Of a stretch of 5,410 nt of DNA, positions 1-5,311 are shown one piece after another; the stretch's first letter is position 1, and every line of letters begins with the position of its first letter. The translations under genes and the position numbers were made by a program. Below the pieces are notes generated by a model. It searched no databases, was not told the origin of the DNA, and saw only the letters and a list, made by a program, of their open reading frames with translations. Source of the DNA: Akkermansiaceae bacterium (GTDB lineage Bacteria; Verrucomicrobiota; Verrucomicrobiia; Verrucomicrobiales; Akkermansiaceae); contig JALZVD010000059.1 in NCBI GenBank assembly GCA_023300205.1, positions 1 through 5,410 on the forward strand, read 5' to 3'.

Positions 1-644
1 TCTGCCTCAAGAATGAACTTGAGGTTTTTTGCTTTCATTTCTTTGCTTTGTAGGCTGCCATCAAATCTGTTTTCGACCTTAGCACGGATCCAGTTACGGA
101 CTTCAGTGTTGTGAATGTGCATGAACTCGAATCCTGTCTTGTTAGAGTAGCAGAGTTCAAGAGCATCAATCATTTCTTGGAGGGTCATTTTCTTTCCACC
201 TTGGAAGAACTGTGTTGATGCTTCACGGGTGAGGTCTACCTCAGATAAGCCGAACTGGTCTAGGGCTAGGCGAGGATTTTTCTCAGCTGCGCTGACTAGT
301 GGGTTGATGTAGGCTTGGGTGTGGCCTAGGGTTCTGTAGTTATAGACTAGGCTAACGCATTTACCGCGGAAGCTTAGGTTATTTTCAGAGGCTGCGTCAG
401 AGGGTAAAGAGGATGGGCTAGTGAGGACTGGTGTGGCTATAGAGGCTGGTGCAGGAACAGGTGGTGCGGTGGCATTGTTAAGGCCTGCGGCTTCTATTTC
501 TTGATTTGTCTGAGCATTACCGAGCTCGAAGCCATCAAAAAATGCGGCCCATGTTGCGTCTACTGAACGAGGGTCGTCCCTCCATTTTTCATAATTCTCA
601 TCTAGAAGATCAGCATTTAAGCGGGCAGAAACAGTTGATTTCAT
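1..644 (-). CDS. sucA: 2-oxoglutarate dehydrogenase E1 component, N-terminal part (runs off the left edge)
   Basis: This is the thiamine-diphosphate-dependent E1 subunit of the 2-oxoglutarate dehydrogenase complex, which decarboxylates 2-oxoglutarate in the TCA cycle and passes the succinyl group to the E2 lipoyl domain in the cytoplasm. Reading the minus strand from the ATG at 644-642 gives 214 uninterrupted codons. Residues 10-42 form the E1o N-terminal helix that docks to E2 (LLDENYEKWRDDP, then ATWAAFFDGFELG). Residues 58-86 are a low-complexity Ala/Pro/Ser linker. The dehydrogenase domain then begins, with the family landmarks YRTLGHTQAYINPL (103-116) and GFEFMHIHNTEVRNWIR (171-187). The family is about 900 residues long, so roughly three quarters lies outside the window, including the ThDP site. 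No Shine-Dalgarno sequence precedes the ATG. The gene diverges from the ABC ATPase gene. sucB would be expected beyond the left edge, but this is not visible. Identity is secure; only the exact start is slightly open. Confidence 0.93.
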   Translation of the reverse strand, partial: MKSTVSARLNADLLDENYEKWRDDPRSVDATWAAFFDGFELGNAQTNQEIEAAGLNNATAPPVPAPASIATPVLTSPSSLPSDAASENNLSFRGKCVSLVYNYRTLGHTQAYINPLVSAAEKNPRLALDQFGLSEVDLTREASTQFFQGGKKMTLQEMIDALELCYSNKTGFEFMHIHNTEVRNWIRAKVENRFDGSLQSKEMKAKNLKFILEA

Positions 645-770
645 GGGTATGTTTGTAGGTAGATTAGAGTTTTGAGGAATTCTATTAGATTCTTCAGTTT
701 CTTTTTACGCTTTCCGCATTTATTGCTTGGTTCGTAAGTAAGATGTATCTACTTAGGTGGTAGACGGGAA

Positions 771-785
771 TGAGTCAATGACACA
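771..785. promoter_or_regulatory. Imperfect inverted repeat over the -35 region between divergent genes
   Basis: TGAGTCA and TGACACA flank a single A and match as an inverted repeat at 6 of 7 positions. The site covers the ATGACA -35 box of the rightward promoter. On the minus strand it includes TTGACT, a possible -35 box towards sucA, but I find no convincing -10 for that direction (TAAGTA at the right spacing matches the consensus poorly). It could be a shared operator, or a by-product of two back-to-back -35 boxes. The symmetry is seen directly; any regulatory role is inferred. Confidence 0.25.
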
Positions 786-806
786 AGCAGTTAAAAAGGT
801 CATAAT
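778..806 (+). promoter_or_regulatory. Sigma70-like promoter for the ABC ATPase gene
   Basis: ATGACA at 778-783 matches the -35 consensus at 5 of 6 positions. CATAAT at 801-806 matches the -10 consensus at 5 of 6. The spacer is exactly 17 bases. Transcription would start near 813, leaving a leader of about 80 bases before the ATG at 892. It is the best promoter-like match I found in the window and it sits in the divergent intergenic region where one is expected. The assumption is a housekeeping sigma factor with the usual consensus. Confidence 0.5.
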
Positions 807-818
807 TTAGCAGAATGA

Positions 819-835
819 GATTAATTGCATTAATC
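819..835. promoter_or_regulatory. 17-base inverted repeat just downstream of the predicted transcription start (possible operator)
   Basis: GATTAAT and ATTAATC form perfect 7-base arms around the centre TGC. The repeat starts about 6 bases after the predicted start of transcription from the promoter at 778-806, a position where a bound repressor would block the polymerase. It is AT-rich, so a hairpin in RNA would be weak and a protein binding site is more plausible. No regulator gene is visible nearby to pair with it, and chance symmetry in AT-rich DNA cannot be excluded. Confidence 0.3.
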
Positions 836-891
836 ATTTAGCTGAATGCTGCTCATCCCGACGCTATTACTTTCAAATTTCGTAATTATCT

Positions 892-1836
892 ATGATTGAT
901 ATTCAAAACCTGACTAAGACTTATGGCAGATTTACTGCTGTGAAGGAACTATCTTTCCAAGTAGGCACTGGCCAAGTGGTGGGATTTCTGGGACCAAATG
1001 GTGCTGGTAAGACGACTACGTTGAGGATGCTAACGGGTTATCTGCCTCCTACATCTGGAACGGCTTCGATAGCAGGTTATGATATTTTTAAGGATTCAGT
1101 GAAAGCTAGGCAGCAGATAGGTTATATGCCTGAGAATGTGCCACTTTATGATGATATGCGGGTTCGCGAGTATTTGAAATTCCGAGCGAATATTAAGGGG
1201 ATGGGTGGTAGAGAGGCGCGTGATAATATTACAGAGACGATTGACACTTGCGGACTTACTCATATGCGGAAGCGTATGATAAAGACGCTTTCTAAGGGTT
1301 ACCGTCAGAGAGTGGGGCTTGCAGATGCTCTGTTAAATAATCCTCAGCTTTTGGTGCTAGATGAGCCGACTAATGGGCTGGATCCAAACCAGATTCGTTC
1401 GATCCGTAAGTTGATTAAGAAGCTTGGTGAGAACCATACGATTTTGGTATCTAGCCATATTCTTAGTGAGGTGGAGATGATTGCAGATCATATTGTTATC
1501 ATTGATGGTGGGGAGATACGGGCCTCAGATTCACCGCAGAATTTGATTGATGGGATGCGAGCTGCTGGGAGGATTTCCTTAGAGGTTCAGGGAGATTCAG
1601 CTGCGATCACTGGTGCTCTGGAGCGTCTAGAAAATGTTAAGAAGGTGAGTATAGATAGGGAAGAGGTATTGGAGGGTAAGACTTGGTTATATTTCACGAT
1701 TTTGTGCGAGTCTGGAACAGATACGCGTGAGAGCATTAGTCAGTTGGCTTCTCAATATGGTTGGCCGATCCGTACTCTGCATCGGAGAAAGGGGACTCTT
1801 GAGGATGTCTTTGTGGAGCTGACGCGGAAGGACTAG
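892..1836 (+). CDS. ABC transporter ATP-binding protein, GldA/CcmA type
   Basis: This is a cytoplasmic nucleotide-binding subunit that would power an ABC-2 type exporter permease. The 314-residue protein is complete. Residues 34-42 are Walker A (GPNGAGKTT, Lys40). The Q-loop region reads GYMPENVPLY (77-86), with Glu at the usual Gln position, as is common in the GldA-like branch. The signature is LSKGYRQRVGLADAL (133-147). Walker B is LLVLDEP (153-159, catalytic Glu158) and the switch histidine is His189 in SSH. Residues from about 215 onward form the C-terminal extension of this family and end in TLEDVFVELTR. The gene starts at an ATG without a Shine-Dalgarno sequence, about 80 bases after a good promoter. 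GldA-like ATPases usually have a permease gene directly downstream; here the next gene is an L,D-transpeptidase, so the partner must be elsewhere. The substrate cannot be told. The family assignment is secure, but a gliding role is not implied. Confidence 0.9.
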   Translation: MIDIQNLTKTYGRFTAVKELSFQVGTGQVVGFLGPNGAGKTTTLRMLTGYLPPTSGTASIAGYDIFKDSVKARQQIGYMPENVPLYDDMRVREYLKFRANIKGMGGREARDNITETIDTCGLTHMRKRMIKTLSKGYRQRVGLADALLNNPQLLVLDEPTNGLDPNQIRSIRKLIKKLGENHTILVSSHILSEVEMIADHIVIIDGGEIRASDSPQNLIDGMRAAGRISLEVQGDSAAITGALERLENVKKVSIDREEVLEGKTWLYFTILCESGTDTRESISQLASQYGWPIRTLHRRKGTLEDVFVELTRKD

Positions 1837-1845
1837 ATTTTGATT

Positions 1846-1868
1846 AAGAGTGAGGGGGCACTTTTTTT
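1846..1868 (+). terminator. Possible weak intrinsic terminator after the ABC ATPase gene
   Basis: AAGAGTG (1846-1852) can pair with CACTTTT (1859-1865), with one G-U pair, around the six-base loop AGGGGG. The run of seven T (1862-1868) overlaps the 3' arm. It begins 9 bases after the ATPase stop codon, the right place for a terminator. The stem has only three G-C pairs, so termination may be leaky. Confidence 0.35.
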
Positions 1869-1999
1869 GGATGGGTGTGGTGGTGTGATGCTTGGTTGGT
1901 AGATGGGATTACTAAATATTTGGCATGAATGCCTTACAGAATTACTTGACTCTGTTTAAATCATGGTTAAGTTGCGCGAAATCTGAATTAATCTCGATC

Positions 2000-2635
2000 A
2001 TGAAATCATTTCTCCTATTAACAGCTCCTCTAATCTCCGCTACAGCGATCTTATTTACTAGTTGTGCATCGACTACTACGCCTGCGACTAGCTCTGCTGG
2101 TTATCTTGCTGATTATAAAACAAATTCAGGGCTGCCAGGCCAGGGGACTGAGTTAGCTGCAGTATCGAAGGATCCTAATAAAGGGGGTTATTGGGATGGA
2201 GATGGTGTTTCTGGTTCTCCACTGATTAAGATCAGTGTGGCTAAACAGACAGCTTCTTTCTATAAGGGAAATCAGCTTGTGGGGCAGGCGCCGATCTCTA
2301 CAGGTAGGGAGGGCAAGATTACTCCTAAGGGGACTTATAAGGTCACTCAGAAGAGTAAGAATCATAAGTCATCGCTCTATGGGGTGATCAAGGATAATGC
2401 TACTGGTGCGGTAGTGAATGCTAAGGCGGATTCCCGCAAACATAAGGCGAAGGCTGGGCAGACATTTGAGAATGTGCCGATGCCGTATTTCTTGAGATTC
2501 AATGGTGCTATCGGGATGCACACTGGCCATCTTCCAGGCTATCCTGCATCTGCAGGTTGCGTGAGACTGCCAGATGCAATGGCGAAGCATTTCTTTGATA
2601 GTGCAGCGATTGGAACTCCTGTTATCGTTCAGTAA
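2000..2635 (+). CDS. L,D-transpeptidase lipoprotein (YkuD/ErfK family)
   Basis: This is a periplasmic enzyme expected to make 3-3 peptidoglycan crosslinks or attach proteins to peptidoglycan through a catalytic cysteine. The longest frame opens at ATG 1925, but I place the start at ATG 2000 (codon 26 of that frame). From there the protein begins MKSFLLL, continues through a hydrophobic stretch, and reaches a lipobox-like FTSC with Cys22. This is a normal lipoprotein signal, which the longer form would bury. Neither start has a Shine-Dalgarno sequence. A Thr/Ser-rich tether follows. The YkuD domain covers about residues 75-211 of the 211-residue short form. The catalytic motif is MHTGHLPGYPASAGCVRL, with His174, His177 and nucleophile Cys187 in short-form numbering. 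The usual SHGC reads SAGC here. There is no LysM or other binding domain. The stop codon overlaps the start of the rhodanese gene. The enzyme class is secure; the substrate is not determined. Confidence 0.88.
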   Translation: MKSFLLLTAPLISATAILFTSCASTTTPATSSAGYLADYKTNSGLPGQGTELAAVSKDPNKGGYWDGDGVSGSPLIKISVAKQTASFYKGNQLVGQAPISTGREGKITPKGTYKVTQKSKNHKSSLYGVIKDNATGAVVNAKADSRKHKAKAGQTFENVPMPYFLRFNGAIGMHTGHLPGYPASAGCVRLPDAMAKHFFDSAAIGTPVIVQ

Positions 2636-2973
2636 TGATGATGGGAAATCCGTTAGAGATTACTTGTCAGAAGACTAAGGAATTACTTGATGGGGAGGCG
2701 GCTCCTTTGTTGATTGACTGTCGGGAGCAGCATGAGTTTGATTTTTGTAGGATAGAGGGCGCTATTTTGATTCCTTTGTCTGATTTTAGTGGGAGGGCTG
2801 AGGCTTTGTTTCAGCATATGGAGCAGGATGCTATTGTTTATTGTCATCATGGTGTGAGGTCGCTGCATGCGGCTCAGTATTTACATGATCAGGGTTTTAC
2901 GAATGTGCTGAGTATGCAGGGTGGGATCGATGTTTGGTCTGCTAGTGTGGATAATGAGGTTGTGCGGTATTGA
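2635..2973 (+). CDS. Single-domain rhodanese-like sulfurtransferase
   Basis: This small cytoplasmic protein (112 residues, no signal peptide) covers one rhodanese domain. The CH2A-like region reads LIDCREQHEF (26-35), followed by RIEGAILIPL (39-48). The active loop is YCHHGVRS with the persulfide-forming Cys70. The tail GFTNVLSMQGGIDVW is the conserved end of the domain. The six-residue loop (CHHGVR) is typical of GlpE/PspE-like sulfurtransferases rather than phosphatases of the Cdc25 type, which have a seven-residue loop. The start is ambiguous: three consecutive ATG codons occur at 2635, 2638 and 2641. The first shares its A with the TAA stop of the transpeptidase, so translation is probably coupled and no Shine-Dalgarno sequence is needed. 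It lies between a cell-wall enzyme and a molybdate-type importer. Sulfur delivery for cofactor assembly is possible, but the context does not prove it. Confidence 0.88.
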   Translation: MMMGNPLEITCQKTKELLDGEAAPLLIDCREQHEFDFCRIEGAILIPLSDFSGRAEALFQHMEQDAIVYCHHGVRSLHAAQYLHDQGFTNVLSMQGGIDVWSASVDNEVVRY

Positions 2974-3038
2974 GTTAGTGAAAGGTGACGGTGTCTGATG
3001 AATAGTGATGAACAATTTCAACTAGGGTTTGGCCTTTT

Positions 3039-3836
3039 ATGAAGAGGTTGGGGGTTATCTTTGGGCTATTTTTGGTGCTGGTGGGTTGTTGTTATTTGAT
3101 ACTGAGTGATACTGGTGGAGGGAGTTCCGGTGTGGGGGAGTTGGAGATGTATTGTGCTGCGGGATTACAGAGGCCGGTGGAGGAGATTGTGAGGGATTAT
3201 GAGTCTGAGTATGGGGTAAAGGTGAGGTTGAATTTTGGTGGTTCTGGGCAGTTGTATGCGAGGATGAAGGTGGCTGGTGGGGATTTGTATTTACCGGCGG
3301 ATGTGAGTTATATTGATCAGGCTAAGAGTGAGGATTTGGTGGGTGAGGGGCTTAAGGTGAGTCATTTAACTGCGGGGATGATTGTGGGGCGTGGGAATCC
3401 GAAGCATTTGAATGTTCTGAGTGATCTTACTGGGGATGATGTGAGGGTGGTGATCGCGGAGCGTTCTGCGGCGGTGGGGGAGTATAGTCATTCTGTGCTG
3501 GAGGAAGCGGGGTTGTTAGGGGAGATCGAGCGAGGGGTGATTTCTAAGGTGGGAACTGTGAATGAGGTGGCGCTGCAGGTGGAGTTGGGGGCTTCTGATG
3601 TGGGTATTGTGTGGGATGCGCTTATTCCTCAGTTTAGGCAGTGTGAGTTTGTGCGGGTGCCTGAGTTTGAGGGGCAGGGGATGTATGCCGCGATTGGGAT
3701 TTTAAAAGGTAGTCAGAGGGCGGTTGAGGCGTTAAAATTTGCGCGTTATCTGACGGCAAAGGATAAGGGGGCGAGGGTGTTTAGAGAGCACGGCTTCGAT
3801 GTGATGTTTAAGAAGGATGAGAAAACCAGCGAATAA
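3039..3836 (+). CDS. modA: Molybdate/tungstate-type ABC transporter substrate-binding lipoprotein (ModA-like)
   Basis: This is the periplasmic oxyanion-binding component of an ABC importer, 265 residues and complete. The N-terminus MKRLGVIFGLFLVLVGC carries a lipobox (LVGC, Cys17), so it is probably a lipoprotein; a second Cys follows directly. The mature protein has the ModA landmarks: a first strand with YCAAGLQRPVEEI (38-50), GGSGQLYARM (67-76), AERSAAVGEYS (140-150) and VNEVALQVELGASDVGIVW (174-192). Classical ModA has Tyr (GIVY) at the last ligand-contacting position, where this protein has Trp192. The first serine is replaced by Ala in CAAG. Specificity between molybdate, tungstate and other tetrahedral oxyanions is therefore open. 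The gene follows 65 non-coding bases after the rhodanese, has no Shine-Dalgarno sequence, and overlaps the permease gene by 20 bases. No ModE box or Moco riboswitch is evident upstream. Codon use favours G-ending and AGG codons. The symbol rests on family and operon context. Confidence 0.82.
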   Translation: MKRLGVIFGLFLVLVGCCYLILSDTGGGSSGVGELEMYCAAGLQRPVEEIVRDYESEYGVKVRLNFGGSGQLYARMKVAGGDLYLPADVSYIDQAKSEDLVGEGLKVSHLTAGMIVGRGNPKHLNVLSDLTGDDVRVVIAERSAAVGEYSHSVLEEAGLLGEIERGVISKVGTVNEVALQVELGASDVGIVWDALIPQFRQCEFVRVPEFEGQGMYAAIGILKGSQRAVEALKFARYLTAKDKGARVFREHGFDVMFKKDEKTSE

Positions 3837-4701
3837 TAAAGAATCTATTGAGGGTGGCGGAGGTTGGTTTGGTGCTTGGCTTGGAATGTCGTTGTTTGTG
3901 TATTTGTCGTTGATTGTGTTATTGATTGTGGCGGATGTATGGTATGTGCTTGCGGCTTGTTGGGATGGGACTGAGGGGATTTCTGAGATGCTGGACTGGC
4001 CGAACTTGTGGGATTCTGTGAAGCTGACTTTTCTGAGTAGTACGGTGAGTGCTATTTTATCGTTGCTGGTGGGGGTGCCGATTGGTTATTTACTTTCGCG
4101 TTACAGGTTCTTTGGGAGGTCGGTGATTGATGCGATATTAGATATTCCGGTGGTGTTACCGCCGTTGGTGATTGGGTTAAGTTTGTTGATTTTGTTTCAT
4201 CATTTTCCGCCAAAGATTCTGGGATGGGGGGTGGATTCGCTGGATGGTTATTTGAGCCATTTGGGGATGCGGGTGACGAATACGAAGTTGGCGGTTATTT
4301 TGGCTCAGTTTACGGTGGCGGCGGCAATTGCGATTAGGATGTTGAAGGCTACGTTTGATCAGATAGATCCGAGGAGTGAGCAGGTGGCGATGACGATAGG
4401 GGCATCTCGCGGGCAGGCGTTTTTTGATGTGGTGTTGCCACAGAGTTATAAGGGGATCTTGGCGGCGGGCACTATGGCTTGGGCGAGGGCGCTGGGTGAG
4501 TTTGGTCCTATTTTGGTTTTTGCTGGGGCGACTAGGGGGAAGACGGAGGTGTTGTCGACATCGGTTTATCTAGAGATCAATACTGGAAATATTAATGGGG
4601 CGGTGATTATTTCTTTGTTAATGATTGCGTTGGCGATGGTGACTATTTTGACGGTTCGGTTTTTTACAGAGAGGGGGATGGGGTATGATCTACATCGATA
4701 A
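3817..4701 (+). CDS. modB: Molybdate/tungstate-type ABC transporter permease (ModB-like)
   Basis: This is the inner-membrane channel subunit, 294 residues against about 230 for classical ModB. Hydrophobic segments lie near residues 21-47, 69-93, 103-127, 157-176, 212-236 and 258-283, giving about six membrane spans. The cytoplasmic coupling (EAA) loop reads EQVAMTIGASRGQAFFDVVLPQ in two parts: EQVAMTIGA (188-196) and VVLPQ (205-209). The family hallmark ARALGEFGPILVFAG follows, then TEVLSTSVYLEI. The extra length comes from a Gly-rich N-terminal tail with an additional span and from a loop at about 128-156 (HHFPPK to GMRVTN). The start is fixed: TGA at 3802-3804 closes the frame just upstream and 3817 is the first possible ATG. 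It overlaps modA by 20 bases. A purine-rich AGAAGG touches the ATG, too close for a normal ribosome site, so coupling is likely. CysT/CysW and WtpB permeases share the fold, but the neighbouring ModA-like protein favours Mo/W. Confidence 0.85.
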   Translation: MRKPANNKESIEGGGGWFGAWLGMSLFVYLSLIVLLIVADVWYVLAACWDGTEGISEMLDWPNLWDSVKLTFLSSTVSAILSLLVGVPIGYLLSRYRFFGRSVIDAILDIPVVLPPLVIGLSLLILFHHFPPKILGWGVDSLDGYLSHLGMRVTNTKLAVILAQFTVAAAIAIRMLKATFDQIDPRSEQVAMTIGASRGQAFFDVVLPQSYKGILAAGTMAWARALGEFGPILVFAGATRGKTEVLSTSVYLEINTGNINGAVIISLLMIALAMVTILTVRFFTERGMGYDLHR

Positions 4702-5311
4702 TATTTCTGTTAGAGCCGGGGAGTTTATGATTTCTGATGTGAGCTTTGAGATAGCGAGAGGTGAGTGCTTGGCTCTGATGGGGAAGAGTGGGTCTGGAAA
4801 AACTACGATCATGGAGGCGATCTGTGGTCTGCGCGAGTTGGAGGGAGGTAGAATTATGATAGGGGGCAACAGAGTGAATTCTGCTGCGCCACGAGATAGG
4901 ATGGTGGGGCTGGTACCGCAGGATGATGTGCTGTTTACTACGATGACGGTGCGAGAGCATTTGGCGTATGGGCCAGTTTTGAGGAAATGGAGAAGGGTAG
5001 ATATTGACGCCCGGGTGACTGAGGTGGCTGAGGAGCTGGGGATTAGTGATCTGTTAGAACGTAAGCCGCAGGGCTTGTCTGGTGGTGAGGCGAAGCGGGT
5101 GGCGATAGGTAGGGCAATTACTGCTAAGCCGGCGTTGTTGTGTCTGGATGAGAGTTTTACTGGTCTTGATAGTGAGACACTGGATGAGGTGATGGCTGTG
5201 GTGAAGAGGACTATTCAGCGTGAGGGGATTAGCACGTTATTGATAACGCATCAGGTGAGAGAGGCTGAGGTGTTGGGGGATGGGGTGTATTGGCTAGGGG
5301 TGTATCATTGA
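4685..5311 (+). CDS. modC: Molybdate/tungstate-type ABC transporter ATPase, short form without TOBE domain (ModC-like)
   Basis: This is the ATP-hydrolysing subunit that drives import through the permease encoded directly upstream. All nucleotide-binding motifs are present: Walker A GKSGSGKTT (33-41, Lys39), Q-loop Gln79 in VPQDD, signature LSGGEAKRVAIGRA (131-144), Walker B LLCLDES (151-157, catalytic Glu156), D-loop TGLD (159-162) and switch His189. The Pro that normally follows the Walker B Glu is Ser157. At 208 residues the protein ends just after the ATPase core. Classical ModC is about 350 residues and has a C-terminal TOBE/Mop domain that binds oxyanion and mediates regulation, which is absent here. 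No frameshift is needed, and the frame stops at a TGA abutting the neighbouring recombinase stop. The start overlaps modB by 17 bases and has the window's best ribosome-site-like stretch (GAGGGGG, 4671-4677, 7 bases before the ATG). It could also be called a generic ATPase; its operon position supports the ModC-like call. Confidence 0.83.
   Translation: MIYIDNISVRAGEFMISDVSFEIARGECLALMGKSGSGKTTIMEAICGLRELEGGRIMIGGNRVNSAAPRDRMVGLVPQDDVLFTTMTVREHLAYGPVLRKWRRVDIDARVTEVAEELGISDLLERKPQGLSGGEAKRVAIGRAITAKPALLCLDESFTGLDSETLDEVMAVVKRTIQREGISTLLITHQVREAEVLGDGVYWLGVYH

Noticed and set aside
241..660. Cluster of CTAG tetranucleotides within sucA (about seven in 650 bases)
   Set aside because: CTAG is rare in some bacteria, but across the whole window its count is close to one per 256 bases, the random expectation. 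The local cluster fits codon use (CTA Leu, Ser/Thr/Val codons next to it).
645..777. Promoter for sucA on the minus strand (TTGACT with TAAGTA or TAGATA)
   Set aside because: TTGACT is a fair -35 box, but no good -10 lies 16-18 bases away, so I do not list it as a feature.
2153..2868. Several minus-strand open frames of 61-73 codons opposite the transpeptidase and rhodanese genes
   Set aside because: They lie wholly antisense to well-recognised genes, have unnatural compositions rich in Arg, Ser and His, and show no motif. They are shadows of the coding strand.
2974..3038. Separate promoter, ModE box or Moco riboswitch before modA
   Set aside because: The best promoter-like pair (TTGAGT at 2970-2975 and TCTGAT at 2994-2999, spacer 18) is poor. 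No TATATA-type ModE palindrome is seen, and 65 bases are too few for a Moco riboswitch. The mod genes may be read through from upstream.
4664..4960. 98-codon minus-strand open frame opposite the modB/modC junction
   Set aside because: It covers the Walker A region of modC in antisense, has a His/Ser/Arg-rich composition and no recognisable domain.
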